The notes: generated by a model not told the origin, from the letters alone. Counted from the first letter of the stretch, positions 1 through 11,073 are shown. The stretch is 64,000 nucleotides of DNA from Alphaproteobacteria bacterium (GCA_017307275.1 JAFKFK010000009.1:310001-374000), one strand, 5' to 3'. Program-made: numbers and translations.

Positions 1-91
1 GTGCATGGCGACCGACGGACGCGGCCGGATGTTCATGCGGCCGAATTCGGGCCGCCACGACCTCTGATCATTTGTCACGCGCTTGATCCCC

Positions 92-1495
92 CTAGAGTGC
101 CGCTGCGAGCGACGGGCGCTTGTGCGCCCAGGGCCGGGCGCTCTCCAGCGCAGCCCCTACCCGCATTACTTCCGTGTCGTGCCACCACGGCCCAATGATC
201 TGAAGGGCCGTCGGCAGACCGTCGTCGCCGAAGCCCGACGGAACCGTCAGGGCCGGATTGCCGGACTGGTTGAACGGATAGACGCAAGCGTTCCAGCCGT
301 CCGCCCAGGACCCGGTCATGTCCTTTGTCCGGTCGAAGGTGATCGCGGTTTCCTGCAGGGTCGGCGACACCAGGAAATCGTAGGTCTCGAACAGTTTCTG
401 GATGCTGCGATAGAGACGCGAGCGCGCGAGCTGCGCCTTGCGGAAGTCGACCGTGCCGAAGGCGCGGCCCAATTCGATCCAGTGCACCAGCAGCGGATCC
501 ATCTTGTCCCGCCACTCGTCCATGTGGTGGCCGAAATAGACGTTGAGATTGCCGAAGTACATCGTGCGCGCCTGCTCGGCCATCCAGTCGATGTCCGCGC
601 CGGCTTCCTCGACGATGGCGCCCATGCCTTCGAAGGCTTGCAGGCAGGCCTTGGTATTGGCCGCGACGTCGTCGGCAGGCTTTCCGAGAGACGACAGGAA
701 CCCGATGCGTACACCCGAAAGGTTCGCAGGCTTCGCCGCAAACGGTTCCAACGGCGGCGCGCGCAACGACCAGGGATCGAGCGGCGACGGTCCGGCGATG
801 GTCTCGGTCATCAGCGCCGCATCGGCGATGGTGCGCGTCAGCGGACCAGCCACGGCATAGTTGAAGAACGAGTCGGAGGTCTGCTCGTAGGGCAGCAATC
901 CGGTCGTGGGCTTCAGGCCGACGACGCCGCAGGCCGCGGCGGGAAGGCGGATCGAACCCGCACCGTCGGTGCCGAGACCGAGCGGACCAAGACCGGCCGC
1001 CGCCGCTGCACCGCACCCGCCACTGGAGCCGCCCGCCGTGCGCTCCAGGTTCCAGGGATTGCGCGTCATGCCGAAGGCCGGCCCGGTCGTGTGGCCGTTA
1101 TGGCCGAACTCCGGCGTCGTCGACTTGCCGACCATGATGGCGCCGGCCGCCTTGAGCCGCGTCACCAGCACATCGTCTTCGGCCGGAATGGTCTTGGCAT
1201 GGATTGCCGACCCGTACGTCGTAAGCACGCCGGCCGTGGGAAAGAGATCCTTGATGTTGACGGGAATGCCGTGCAGCGGACCGAGCTTCCTGCGATCCAT
1301 CACCGCCTGCTCGGCGGCGCGCGCTTCCTTCCTCGCCGCATCGGCCGTCACCGTGACGAAGGCGTTAACAGTTGGCTGTGTCGCCTCGATGGCTTCCAGG
1401 ACGGCATCGACATAGTCAACCGGCGAGAGCTTGCGCTTGCGGATCAGATCCGCCGCCGTGGTCGCTGGCATGAACAACAGTTCTTGATGACTCAC
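92..1495 (-). CDS. Amidase signature family hydrolase (GatA/AtzE-like)
   Basis: A 467-residue amidase signature enzyme expected to hydrolyse a C-N amide bond in the cytoplasm. The Ser-cisSer-Lys triad is visible: Lys in GIPVNIKDLF (about residue 82), the GGSSGG loop (Ser 157) and the nucleophile in TDGAGSIR (about Ser 181). The reading frame is open further upstream into the preceding ABC gene, but a GTG at 1495 with an AGGAG nine bases before it and the family-like opening SHQELLFMPA decides the start. It is the last gene of a nine-gene operon led by the aminotransferase at 10056, so its substrate is probably what the ABC importer brings in or a product of it. The exact substrate cannot be read from the sequence; GatA itself is unlikely because no gatB or gatC is near. 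Confidence 0.9.
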   Translation of the reverse strand: MSHQELLFMPATTAADLIRKRKLSPVDYVDAVLEAIEATQPTVNAFVTVTADAARKEARAAEQAVMDRRKLGPLHGIPVNIKDLFPTAGVLTTYGSAIHAKTIPAEDDVLVTRLKAAGAIMVGKSTTPEFGHNGHTTGPAFGMTRNPWNLERTAGGSSGGCGAAAAAGLGPLGLGTDGAGSIRLPAAACGVVGLKPTTGLLPYEQTSDSFFNYAVAGPLTRTIADAALMTETIAGPSPLDPWSLRAPPLEPFAAKPANLSGVRIGFLSSLGKPADDVAANTKACLQAFEGMGAIVEEAGADIDWMAEQARTMYFGNLNVYFGHHMDEWRDKMDPLLVHWIELGRAFGTVDFRKAQLARSRLYRSIQKLFETYDFLVSPTLQETAITFDRTKDMTGSWADGWNACVYPFNQSGNPALTVPSGFGDDGLPTALQIIGPWWHDTEVMRVGAALESARPWAHKRPSLAAAL

Positions 1496-1515
1496 GACGC
1501 TGTACTCCTGAAAAC

Positions 1516-2507
1516 CTAGAGTGCGGAGGTCCCGCTTCCGCCGGCTTCGTGGAGATGGCAGGCGACCGCATGCCCTCCTTCGACCGGATTCAATCGCGGC
1601 TTCTCGATCCGGCATCGATCGAAGGCGAAGGGACAGCGCGGATGAAAGGCGCAGCCCTTCGGCGGGTCGATCAGGCTCGGCAGCTCGCCGGCGACGCTGG
1701 GCGCCCGCGCCCGGCCGGGCACCGGCCGCGGCACGGCCGCCAGCAAGGCCTGCGTATAGGGATGCTTGGGTGCTGCGTAGAGATCGCGCTTGGGCGCCAT
1801 CTCGACGATGCCGCCGGCATACATGACGGCAACGCGCGTCGAGATGTTTCGGACCACTGCGAGGTCATGGGCGATGAACAGGTAGCTCAGGCCCAGTTGC
1901 TCCTGCAGGTCGAGCAGCAGATTCACGATCTGCGCCTGCATGGAGACGTCGAGCGAGGAGACCGGCTCGTCGCACACGATGAAGTCGGGACGCAGCGCCA
2001 AGGCGCGGGCGATGCCGATGCGCTGCCGCTGCCCACCGGAGAACTCGTGCGGGAAACGATCGCCGCAGGACCGGGGCAAGCCGACCAGCTCCAGCAGCTC
2101 CTGGACGCGGTCGTTGCGCGCCTGGCGGCTCAAGCCGCCCGCGACATCGAGGGGTTCGGCGATGGCGTCGCCGACGCGCATGCGAGGGTTGAGCGAATTC
2201 TGCGGATCCTGGAAGACGAACTGCAGGCGCGAGCGCACCTTGTTCAGCGCACCCTTCTCGGCTCCCCCGGCGATGTGATGGCCGAAGAGCTCGACCGTGC
2301 CGGAGGTCGCCGAGATCAGACCGACCAGCATGCGGCCGGTCGTGGACTTGCCCGAACCGGACTCGCCCACCAACCCCAATGTCTCTCCGCGCAGGACATC
2401 GAAGCCCACCCTGTCGACAGCACGCAAGGTGCGTTTGGGCTCTCCGGGGCGACCCCGGACCGGGAAGGTCTTCACCAGGTCGCGGACGGTGACGATAGGT
2501 GCCTCGG

Positions 2508-2511
<4 letters not shown>
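1516..2511 (-). CDS. Oligopeptide/dipeptide ABC transporter ATPase (OppF/DppF-like)
   Basis: A 331-residue ATPase subunit of a peptide-type ABC importer. It shows Walker [10 protein letters not shown], signature [15 protein letters not shown], Walker [13 protein letters not shown] and the C-terminal oligopeptide-HPY extension with the Cys-containing [10 protein letters not shown] motif that is typical of OppD/OppF proteins. Its start overlaps the stop of the preceding ATPase gene by four bases, so the two are probably translationally coupled and form the usual heterodimer. The substrate is set by the binding protein at 5365-6936 and is not necessarily a peptide: this family also imports nickel, opines, glutathione and sugar derivatives. 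Confidence 0.93.
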
Positions 2512-3497
<986 letters not shown>

Positions 3498-4385
3498 CTA
3501 GCTCTCGATCTTCAGGCGGGGGTCGAGCACGTCGCGCAGCCCGTCGCCCAGCAGGTTCATGCCGAGCGCCGCGAGACTGATGGCGATGCCGGGGAACAGC
3601 ATGATCCACCAGGCTTCGACCGCATGGTCGCGGCCTTCCGCGATGATATTGCCCCAGCTCGGCGCCGGCGGCGGCGGGCCGATGCCGAGGAAGCTCAGCG
3701 CTGCCTCGGCCAGGATGGCGTAGGCAAAGACAAAGGTGAGCTGGACGGTGAGCGGCCCGAGGCAGTTCGGCAAGATATGCTTGACGATGATGCGCAGATT
3801 GCTGGCGCCGCTGACGCGCGCAGCTTCGATATATTCCATCTCGCGGATGACCAGTGTCGAGGCGCGCACCACACGCGCCGTGCGCGGCACGTAGGCCACG
3901 GCGAGAGCGACCACAATGCTGGTGGCCTGCGGCCCCAGCGCGGCGCCGATGCCGATGGCGACCAGAATGGCCGGGAATGCCAGCAGAGCGTCCATGACGC
4001 GCATGAGATAGGCGTCGAGCGCACGGAAGTGACCCGCCACGACACCCACGATCGTGCCGGCGATACCCGAGAGCAGCGCCACGAAGAAACCGATGCCGAG
4101 CGAAAGCTGGCCGCCATAGAGCACGCGTGTCAGCACATCGCGGCCGTAGTTGTCGGTGCCCATGAGAAACTGGTCCGACGGCGGCTTAAACTTGTTGCGG
4201 ATGCGCATACTCGTCGGATCGATGCCGGTCAGCCACGGCCCGATGAAGGCCGCCAGCACCAGGACCGAGACGATCAAAAGGCCAATCTTGAAGGAGCGAT
4301 GCGCGGCGAGCTTGCGCAACGCCAGGAAACGGCGGCGTTCGGCCAGCTCGAGCGGGCGATTGGAACCGAGGGCGAGATCAGTCAT
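3498..4385 (-). CDS. Peptide-type ABC transporter permease (OppC/DppC-like)
   Basis: A 295-residue inner-membrane permease. It has the OppC-type cytoplasmic N-terminus and first membrane segment (about residues 30-52, [18 protein letters not shown]), the short periplasmic piece with [19 protein letters not shown] that characterises DppC/OppC proteins, and the coupling-helix sequence [12 protein letters not shown]. Its first bases overlap the end of the dppB-like gene by eight, as is common for these pairs. It forms the translocation pore with that partner. Confidence 0.93.
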   Translation of the reverse strand: MTDLALGSNRPLELAERRRFLALRKLAAHRSFKIGLLIVSVLVLAAFIGPWLTGIDPTSMRIRNKFKPPSDQFLMGTDNYGRDVLTRVLYGGQLSLGIGFFVALLSGIAGTIVGVVAGHFRALDAYLMRVMDALLAFPAILVAIGIGAALGPQATSIVVALAVAYVPRTARVVRASTLVIREMEYIEAARVSGASNLRIIVKHILPNCLGPLTVQLTFVFAYAILAEAALSFLGIGPPPPAPSWGNIIAEGRDHAVEAWWIMLFPGIAISLAALGMNLLGDGLRDVLDPRLKIES

Positions 4386-5325
4386 AGCGCACCCGCGGAT
4401 CGACCCAGAGGTAGATCAGATCGACGCAAATGTTGATCACGACGAAGGCGAAGCCGAACAGCAGCATGGTGCCCTGGATCAACGGATAGTCGCGCGCCAG
4501 GATTGCCTGCACGACGAGCCGGCCGATACCGGGCAGCGCGAAGACCTGCTCGATCACGACCGAGCCGCCAATCAGCAGGCTGAGAATGATGCCGGCCACC
4601 GTCACGACGCCAACCAGGGCATTGCGGAAGGCATGGCGGCCGACAGTCCGCCATTCGCTGACGCCCTTGGCCCGTGCCGTGCGGATGAAATCCTGATCGA
4701 GGACATCAAGCATACCCGAGCGCGTCATGCGTGCGAGAAAGCCGATCTGGAACAGGCTCAAAATGAAAGCCGGTTGAATCAGCGAGGACAGCCAGGCGCC
4801 CGGGCCATTGGCCAGCAGAGGCGCGTATCCTGCCGACGGAAACCACCCCAGGGTCACACTGAACAGGATGACCGACAGGATGCCGATCCAGAAGGCCGGC
4901 ACCGACACGCCGACCAGCGCGAGCGTCATGACGGCGGCATCGATCCACGAGCCGCGGAAGTAGGCCGCAAGGATGCCCAGGAACACGCCGACCGGCAGCG
5001 TGATCGCAAGCGACAGCATGGCCAGCGACATCGTCACCGGCAACCGCTCGCCCACGGCCGACAGCACCGTCTGGTTAAGGACCAGCGAGCGACCGAAGTC
5101 GCCGGTACCGAGATTGACCAGCCAGCTCAGAAGCTGCTCCAGGATCGGACGATCGAGCCCCAGCTCGTGGCGGATACGCTCCACCGCTGCAGGGCCGGCG
5201 TCCGCCCCGGCGATAACGACCGCCGGGTCACCGGGAATCAGGTGCATCAGGATGAAGGCCATCACTGCGATCAGCAGCAGCACGGGTATGGCCTGTATCA
5301 ACCGGATGACAACGATACGGAGCAT
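4378..5325 (-). CDS. Peptide-type ABC transporter permease (OppB/DppB-like)
   Basis: A 315-residue inner-membrane permease of the OppB/DppB group. The N-terminal membrane segment is followed by the family motif [10 protein letters not shown], the periplasmic loop contains [11 protein letters not shown], and the coupling region reads [26 protein letters not shown]. It lies 39 bases downstream of the substrate-binding protein and overlaps the next permease, so it belongs to the same transcript. Confidence 0.93.
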   Translation of the reverse strand: MLRIVVIRLIQAIPVLLLIAVMAFILMHLIPGDPAVVIAGADAGPAAVERIRHELGLDRPILEQLLSWLVNLGTGDFGRSLVLNQTVLSAVGERLPVTMSLAMLSLAITLPVGVFLGILAAYFRGSWIDAAVMTLALVGVSVPAFWIGILSVILFSVTLGWFPSAGYAPLLANGPGAWLSSLIQPAFILSLFQIGFLARMTRSGMLDVLDQDFIRTARAKGVSEWRTVGRHAFRNALVGVVTVAGIILSLLIGGSVVIEQVFALPGIGRLVVQAILARDYPLIQGTMLLFGFAFVVINICVDLIYLWVDPRVRYD

Positions 5326-5364
5326 GCGTCCTTTCCTGGCAGGTCTGCTGGGAGCCGTTCGGCG

Positions 5365-6936
5365 CTACTTGGCCGAAACGTTCCAGAACCGCACGAGGTA
5401 GTAAGGCGTGAAGTTCTCGATCTTCTTGTTGTTGAAGGCACGCAACGCGCCGGTGTCGGCGATCTTGATCATATACGCCTGCTCGACGACGCGCTTCTCG
5501 ATATCGGCCCAGGCGGCGACGCGCTTGGAGAGGTCGAGCGAGCCGTAGAACTGCGCATAGGCGGCGTCGAGCACGGCGTCGTCCTTGACCTGCGGGAAGG
5601 TGTAGAACATCACGCGCCACTGCTGCGGCCCGAGCAGCGGGTTGGAACAGAAGCTGGTGGTCGAGACATTCCAGGTGCCGGTGCCGCGCTGCATGTTGCT
5701 GGCGTTGGTGGTCCAGTCGACGACGTCGACAGAGACGTTCATGCCCGCTTCCTTCATCAACTCCGACAGGACGAGGATGGCGTCCTTCATGTTCGGGTAG
5801 TTGGAATTGGTCTGCAGGGTGATCTTCTCACCGTTGTAGCCTGCCTGCTTCAGAAGCTCCTTGGCCTTCTTCGGGTTCTTCTGGTCGTAGTAGGGCTTCA
5901 TCGCGTCGCCCTGGTAGTAGGGGCTAGACGCATAGACCAGCGAATGGCTGGGCTTGGCGACGGCGTTCATCGCACCGATGATTTCCTCGGCGTTGACGGT
6001 CGCCAGGATCGCCTGCCGCACCAGCGGGTTGCGCGTGGCGCCCTGCTGCGTGTTCACGACGTAGACCTGCATGCAGTACGGGAAGATGCTGAGCGTCGTG
6101 AGGTCGGACCGGCCCTCGAAGCGCTTGGCGAGCGCCACCGGAATGTCGTTGATGACATCGGCGCCGCCCGACTGCAGGGCCGCGACACGGGCGTTGGCCT
6201 CGGGCACGAAGTTGTAGCGGACCTGGTCGAGATAGGCGGTCTTGCGGCCGGCGAGGCCGTCCGGGCCGGGCATGCTTTCGTCGGCAACGTAGTTGTCGAA
6301 GCGCTTGATCACGAGATGGCTGTCCTTGACCCACTCACCGAGCGTGAACGGGCCGGTGCCGACGATGTCGACTTCGCGCGCCGCCTTGTCCTTCTGGTCG
6401 GCCGGCAGGATCGCGAACGGATAGACTGGCGACTTCAGCACGTCGATGAAGACGGCGTTGGGGCTCTTCAACTTCACGACGAACGTGTAGGGATCCGGCG
6501 CCTCGAACGCCTCCACGTCGGCCAGCACGCTGGCATTCGGGCTCACCTTCTTATAGCGCTCGAAGGACGCCAGCACGTCGGCCGACGTCATTTCCTTGCC
6601 ATTATGGAACTTCACGCCCTTGCGCAGTGTGAAGGTAAAGGTCTTGGCGTCCGGGCTGGCCGTTGCGTTCGAGGCCAAGGACGGCCGCGTGTTGTACTTC
6701 TCATCCATCGCGACCAGCGTCTCGAAGAGGTGATGGATGACTTCGAGTTCGACCATGCTCGACGCGACATGCGGGTCGAGCGTACCGGGGCCGGAGATGT
6801 AGGCGTAGGTCGCCGTGCCGCCGCGGCGCGGTTCGGCCTCGGCACGATGCGGCGCGACGGCCGCCACAGAAAGCGCCACGAGGGCGGTGCCGACCAGGGC
6901 GGCTCGACGAAGCAGATGTGTAAGGCTCTTGGTCAT
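5365..6936 (-). CDS. ABC transporter substrate-binding protein, family 5
   Basis: A 523-residue periplasmic solute receptor. It has a Sec signal peptide (about residues 1-34, Arg-rich n-region, Ala/Val-rich core, AEA before EPRRGG) followed by the family 5 opening GGTATYAYISGPGTLDPH and the internal KGVKFHNGKEMTSADV motif that defines DppA/OppA-like proteins. The start ATG overlaps the stop of the transketolase subunit by one base (TAATG), which ties transport to the enzymes upstream. The ligand is unknown; the surrounding aminotransferase, transketolase and amidase argue for an amino- or amide-bearing carbon compound rather than a simple peptide. Confidence 0.92.
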   Translation of the reverse strand: MTKSLTHLLRRAALVGTALVALSVAAVAPHRAEAEPRRGGTATYAYISGPGTLDPHVASSMVELEVIHHLFETLVAMDEKYNTRPSLASNATASPDAKTFTFTLRKGVKFHNGKEMTSADVLASFERYKKVSPNASVLADVEAFEAPDPYTFVVKLKSPNAVFIDVLKSPVYPFAILPADQKDKAAREVDIVGTGPFTLGEWVKDSHLVIKRFDNYVADESMPGPDGLAGRKTAYLDQVRYNFVPEANARVAALQSGGADVINDIPVALAKRFEGRSDLTTLSIFPYCMQVYVVNTQQGATRNPLVRQAILATVNAEEIIGAMNAVAKPSHSLVYASSPYYQGDAMKPYYDQKNPKKAKELLKQAGYNGEKITLQTNSNYPNMKDAILVLSELMKEAGMNVSVDVVDWTTNASNMQRGTGTWNVSTTSFCSNPLLGPQQWRVMFYTFPQVKDDAVLDAAYAQFYGSLDLSKRVAAWADIEKRVVEQAYMIKIADTGALRAFNNKKIENFTPYYLVRFWNVSAK

Positions 6937-7946
6937 TATGCTCTCCCCTTCTCGATGGCATGACGCTGCGCGGCGGCGCGGCCGTAAGCAGCAACGATGT
7001 CCTTGGCGCCGAGGCCGTATTTGGCTTGCAGGTAGGGCGTGGTGCCGCCCTCGGCGAACGTGTCCTGGATGCCGACGCGGGCGAAGCCTGCGGGCACACC
7101 GGCCTCCATCAGGGTCTCGGCGACGGCCGATCCCAGTCCACCGATGATCGAGTGGTTCTCGGCTGCGACCACGATACCGGTGCTCTTTGCCAGCTCGACG
7201 ACGAGTGCAGTATCGAGCGGCTTCACGGTAGCGATGTTGACGACCGACACGTCGCTTCCGTCCTTGGCCAGCGTCTCCGCGGCCTCGAGCGCGGCCGCGA
7301 CCGAGAGGCCCGAGGCGAAGATCGTACCGTGCGGGCCGCGGCGCAGCACCTCGCCGGTACGCAGCAGCGGCTTGGGCGCGATCCCCGCCGACGCGGCGTC
7401 GCCGCGCAGCATGCGGAGATAGACCGGACCCGGTGTTTCCAGGGCCGCCGTGACGGCGCCGGCGAGCTGCTCAGGGCCGCTCGGCTCGATCACCGTCATG
7501 TTGGGCAGCGCACGCATCAGGGCGACGTCGTCGATCGCCTGATGCGAGACGCCCAGCATGGTGGTGAGGCCGGGCAGGAAGCCCACGATCTTCACCGGCA
7601 GCTTAGGGTACGCGACCTGGTTGGCGACCTGATCGTAGGCGCGGCGCGTGACGAACACGCAGAAGGAATGGACGAACGGGATCTGGCCCATGCGCGCGAA
7701 GCCCGCGGCCATGCCGATCATGTTGGCCTCAGCGATGCCCGCCTCGAAGTAGCGGTCGGGCAGCTCGGCCTGGAAGAGATCGGTCTCGGTTGGGCCCGGC
7801 AGATCGGCGCACAGCGCGACGATGCGCGGGTCCTTGCGCGCGGCGGCAACCAGCGCATCGCCGTAGTGGCGCGGCAGCGGCCCGGTGGCGCCGCGGGCGA
7901 TGAAGTCGCTGACCGTCTGGTCGGCGGCTGACGACGCGCTGCTCAT
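6936..7946 (-). CDS. Transketolase, C-terminal subunit (split transketolase)
   Basis: A 336-residue protein with the pyrimidine-binding and C-terminal domains of a transketolase. FEAGIAEANMIGMAAG carries the glutamate that activates thiamine diphosphate, GVSHQAIDDVALMRALPNM is the transketolase/DXS-type motif, and the C-terminal half has the usual NIATVKPLD and AAENHSIIGGLGSAVAE blocks. The start codon overlaps the stop of the N-terminal subunit (ATGA), so both halves of one enzyme are made together. Split transketolases of this kind usually act on dedicated catabolic sugars or keto acids rather than in central metabolism. The substrate is not determined. Confidence 0.92.
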   Translation of the reverse strand: MSSASSAADQTVSDFIARGATGPLPRHYGDALVAAARKDPRIVALCADLPGPTETDLFQAELPDRYFEAGIAEANMIGMAAGFARMGQIPFVHSFCVFVTRRAYDQVANQVAYPKLPVKIVGFLPGLTTMLGVSHQAIDDVALMRALPNMTVIEPSGPEQLAGAVTAALETPGPVYLRMLRGDAASAGIAPKPLLRTGEVLRRGPHGTIFASGLSVAAALEAAETLAKDGSDVSVVNIATVKPLDTALVVELAKSTGIVVAAENHSIIGGLGSAVAETLMEAGVPAGFARVGIQDTFAEGGTTPYLQAKYGLGAKDIVAAYGRAAAQRHAIEKGRA

Positions 7947-8812
7947 GCCCCCGCTCCGGCGAGTTCTTTCAGCGCCCTGGCAGCGAGGTCCGCCGGCAGC
8001 TTCATGTTGTGGCCGAGAATGCCTTCGAGGCTGGGAGCACCCTTGCCGACCAGCGTGTCGGCGACGATGCAGGTCGGCGCCTCGCTGTGGGCACGCGCCC
8101 GAGCGAAGGCACCGACGACGGCGTCCATGTCGTTGCCGTCGATGGTCTCGACTCGAAAGCCGAAGCTCTGAAACTTGTCGGCGACCGGCTCGAGGCCGAC
8201 CACATTGTCGACGTGGCCGCCGACCTGCATGCGGTTGTAGTCGAGGATCAGGCAGAGGTTGGAGAGCTTGCGGGCGCCTGCCATGAGCGCGGCCTCCCAC
8301 ACCTGCCCTTCCTGCATCTCGCCATCCCCCAGGATGACGTGGACGCGGGCGTCGCGCTTCTGGTGACGCAGCGCCATCGCCATGCCGACGGCGACCGACA
8401 GGCCCTGCCCCAGCGAACCACAGGTCGCCTCGATCAGCGGACCGATGCGCTCGGAGGCGTTGATCTCCAACGGCGAGCCGTCCTTGCAGTAGTCGGCCAG
8501 CGACGCCTCGGGCAGGCAGCCGCGCGCGGCCAGCGTAGCGTAGAAAATGGCGGTGTTGTGGGCCGTCGACAGCAGGAAGCGGTCGCGATCCGGCCAGGCC
8601 GGATCGGCGGGATCGAGGCGCAACTCGGAGAAGAACATCGCCGTGAACAGATCGGCCGCGCCCAGGCCCTGCTGCACATAGCCCTGGCCCGTCGGCGCGA
8701 CGAGGCGCACGACCTGGCGCCGCAGCTCCTGCGCGATGCGCTTCAGCTCCGTCACGTCGGTGATGCGCGGCGCCGGCTGGCGTTCGCGCGCGCGCGTCTC
8801 CTGTTTCGTCAC
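7943..8812 (-). CDS. Transketolase, N-terminal subunit (split transketolase)
   Basis: A 289-residue thiamine-diphosphate-binding half of transketolase. The cofactor motif begins GDGEMQEGQVWEAA and ends near LDYNRMQ (about residues 160-195), and GSLGQGLSVAVGMA precedes it. Translation appears to start at GTG (8812), which overlaps the TGA of the aminotransferase gene by four bases. The partner half follows with another four-base overlap, so aminotransferase, TK-N and TK-C are coupled in series. Confidence 0.92.
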   Translation of the reverse strand: MTKQETRARERQPAPRITDVTELKRIAQELRRQVVRLVAPTGQGYVQQGLGAADLFTAMFFSELRLDPADPAWPDRDRFLLSTAHNTAIFYATLAARGCLPEASLADYCKDGSPLEINASERIGPLIEATCGSLGQGLSVAVGMAMALRHQKRDARVHVILGDGEMQEGQVWEAALMAGARKLSNLCLILDYNRMQVGGHVDNVVGLEPVADKFQSFGFRVETIDGNDMDAVVGAFARARAHSEAPTCIVADTLVGKGAPSLEGILGHNMKLPADLAARALKELAGAGA

Positions 8813-10056
8813 GAAGTCTGCTCCGCCACGGCCTTCAGGGCGCCGTCGGTGGCCTGCAGAACGCGGTCGATGTCGGCCTCGGTGTGCGCGGCCGACAGGA
8901 ACATGTTGTGCCAGGGGTGCATGTAAACGCCGCGCTGCAGGGCGGCGAGCACGAAGCGGTTGCCCATCACGAAGTCGGGGTCGTTCGCGAACAGGATCTG
9001 CGGCATCTGCACCGGGCCGGTCTGGTTGATCTGCAGGCCGTACTGCTTGGCCTGTGCATCGAGGCCCTCGCGCAGGCGCGTGCCGACCGTGCGCATCTTG
9101 GCGATGGCGTCGATCTCACGCATCTTGCGGATCGTGGCGACGGCAGCGGCCATCGGGGTGGCGCCACACCAGAACGAGCCCGTGACATAGACCTGCTGCG
9201 CGGCGTCGCGGAAGCGGTCGGTGCCGGTGACAGCGGCCAGCGGATGGCCATTGGCGATCGCCTTGCTCCAGCCCGCGAGGTCCGGCTTGACGCCGAGCGG
9301 CTCCCAGCTGCCGCCCATGTCGATGCGGAAGCCGGCGCGCACGTCGTCGAGGATCAGCGCCGCACCGGTCTGATCGCAGAGGCGGCGGACGGCGGCGGCG
9401 AAGGCCGGCGTCGGCAACTCCTGAGCGCGGCGAACATCGTGGCGGAAGGCCGAGACCAGGATCGCGGCGAGGTCGTCGCGTACGGCATGGACCGCCTCTT
9501 CGAGGCTCGCGACGTCGTTGTATTCGAAGTGGGCGATGTGGGCGCGGTCCTCGGTCGTGACACCGGCCACAGACGGCGTGCACCAGGGAGCGGCGCCGTG
9601 ATAGGCGCCCTTGGCGACCAGCACCTTGCGCTTGCGGGTCTCGGCGCGGGCGATGGTGACGCAGGCGGTCATGGCGTCGGTGCCGTTCTTGGCCAGAACC
9701 GCCCAATCGGCGTGGGTCACCGTATCGACCAGCAGCTCGGCCAGTTCGACCTGGATCTCGGCCGGGCCGGTCATCAGCTCGCCCTTCTGGCGCTGGCGCT
9801 CGACGGCCGCTTCGACGTCGGCATCGCCATATCCAAGGACAATCGGGCCGTAGCCGCACATCAGATCGACGTACTCGTTGCCGTCGACGTCCCAGAGCCT
9901 GCAGCCCTGCGCCTTCTCGAAATACTGGGGATAACCGTCGGGCAAGCGGGCGACGTTCATGTGCCCCCACATGCCGCCCGGGATCACCCGAGCCGCGCGG
10001 TCCCGCAGCAATTTGTCCCGTGAATTCGGAAGAAGCGTGTTCTGAGGCGACGACAT
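8809..10056 (-). CDS. Class III PLP aminotransferase (glutamate-1-semialdehyde aminomutase-like)
   Basis: A 415-residue pyridoxal-phosphate enzyme of aminotransferase class III, closest in style to glutamate-1-semialdehyde aminomutases. It shows the cofactor Asp in LILDDVRAGFR and the Schiff-base Lys in LAGWSKAIANGHPLAAV; FWCGATPMAAAVA lies where HemL has its GTLSGNP region. The ATG at 10056 begins the typical MSSPQNTLLPNSRDKLLRD N-terminus; the longer open frame runs through the promoter and was not used. It is the first gene of the operon. HemL function is unlikely because the gene travels with an importer, a split transketolase and an amidase; a catabolic transamination of the imported compound is inferred. 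Confidence 0.88.
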   Translation of the reverse strand: MSSPQNTLLPNSRDKLLRDRAARVIPGGMWGHMNVARLPDGYPQYFEKAQGCRLWDVDGNEYVDLMCGYGPIVLGYGDADVEAAVERQRQKGELMTGPAEIQVELAELLVDTVTHADWAVLAKNGTDAMTACVTIARAETRKRKVLVAKGAYHGAAPWCTPSVAGVTTEDRAHIAHFEYNDVASLEEAVHAVRDDLAAILVSAFRHDVRRAQELPTPAFAAAVRRLCDQTGAALILDDVRAGFRIDMGGSWEPLGVKPDLAGWSKAIANGHPLAAVTGTDRFRDAAQQVYVTGSFWCGATPMAAAVATIRKMREIDAIAKMRTVGTRLREGLDAQAKQYGLQINQTGPVQMPQILFANDPDFVMGNRFVLAALQRGVYMHPWHNMFLSAAHTEADIDRVLQATDGALKAVAEQTS

Positions 10057-10085
10057 CCGACCTGCCAAATGAAATTTCCTTCCCA

Positions 10086-10115
10086 GATATAATATATGAT
10101 ATATCAAACCGTCAA
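10086..10115 (-). promoter_or_regulatory. Promoter with embedded palindromic operator for the 92-10056 operon
   Basis: Read on the minus strand, TTGACG (10115-10110) and TATATC (10091-10086) are separated by 18 bases and match a sigma-70 -35/-10 pair. The spacer contains the perfect palindrome TGATATATCA (10097-10106) within an AT-only stretch that stands out from the GC-rich surroundings. A repressor bound there would block RNA polymerase. The divergent FCD-type GntR gene starts about 85 bases away and is the obvious candidate. Motif positions are seen; binding is inferred. Confidence 0.6.
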
Positions 10116-10191
10116 TTCTTCCCCAGCGAACGAAGTTCGCACCCCGGTACAAAAGTCGCTAAGTCGTGCGCATGGACCGCGTGAAAGCCTG

Positions 10192-10929
10192 ATGGAAACG
10201 CCGCTGATCTCTCGCCCGACCGACTATCACCAGCCCGAAGCCGACATGGCCTCGGTCGCGCGCGACAACCTTACTGCCCGTGTCTATCAAGAACTGCGCC
10301 AGGCCCTGATGGAGGGCCGCTTCCGCCCGGGCCACCGATTCAAGATCCGCCAGCTTGCCCAGTCCATGGGCGTCTCAGAGACGCCGATCCGCGAGGCGCT
10401 GATGCAGCTCGTCCGCGAGCGCGTGCTGGATATGCGGGCGGCGCGATCGATCGCGGTGGCGCGGCTCACCTCGGCGCAATACCAGGAGCTGCGCGCCATC
10501 CGCCTGCTGCTCGAAGGGTTCGCCGCCGAGCAGGCGGCCACGCGCATTACCGATTCAGCGATCACCGAGCTCAGGCATCACCATCGGGCTCTCGCCGATG
10601 CCGAACCCGCTGGCGAATGGCGCAAGGCGGTCGAAGCGAACTGGCACTTCCACAACACGATCTACCGTGCGGCCGGATTGCCGGAGCTGCTGGGCATGAT
10701 CGAGACCATCTGGCTGCGCAACGGGCCGCTGCTCAACATTCTCTATCCGCGCGCCGTGCCGACCTATAGCGAGCGCCATCAGCATCTCAATGTGATCGAC
10801 GGGCTGGTTGCGCGCGATCCCGTTGCCGTGAAGCACGCGATCCAGGCCGATCTCATGGAAGGCGGCGCCAAGCTGATCGAACTCCTCGACGAGATAGACC
10901 AGGGCAAGGCGCCTCTCTATCCGGAGTGA
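10192..10929 (+). CDS. GntR family transcriptional regulator, FCD subfamily
   Basis: A 245-residue DNA-binding repressor. An N-terminal winged helix (about residues 25-90, with FKIRQLAQSMGVSETPIREALMQL as recognition region) is followed by the all-helical FCD ligand domain, whose metal/ligand residues appear in the helix around NWHFHNTIYRAAG and the late ERHQHLNVIDGL segment. The start at 10192 was preferred because it gives a normal tail before the helix-turn-helix; an open frame 96 bases longer runs back into the operator. It is transcribed divergently from the aminotransferase operon and probably represses it until the substrate or an intermediate binds. Confidence 0.88.
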   Translation: METPLISRPTDYHQPEADMASVARDNLTARVYQELRQALMEGRFRPGHRFKIRQLAQSMGVSETPIREALMQLVRERVLDMRAARSIAVARLTSAQYQELRAIRLLLEGFAAEQAATRITDSAITELRHHHRALADAEPAGEWRKAVEANWHFHNTIYRAAGLPELLGMIETIWLRNGPLLNILYPRAVPTYSERHQHLNVIDGLVARDPVAVKHAIQADLMEGGAKLIELLDEIDQGKAPLYPE

Positions 10930-11073
10930 CGGCCAAGGCAACCGCCTTGAATATAGAGCACGCCGAGCTTATTTTCCGACCCGCCACTCACTTCAACAGG
11001 ATGCGTACACCGATGGATTTCAACCCGACAGCCGCAGCACCCATTCGCTTCGTCCTCGGGGAAATCCGTCTTC

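Noticed and set aside
1-91. Left-edge sequence downstream of the amidase
   Set aside because: No gene, terminator hairpin or repeat could be supported in the 91 bases available.
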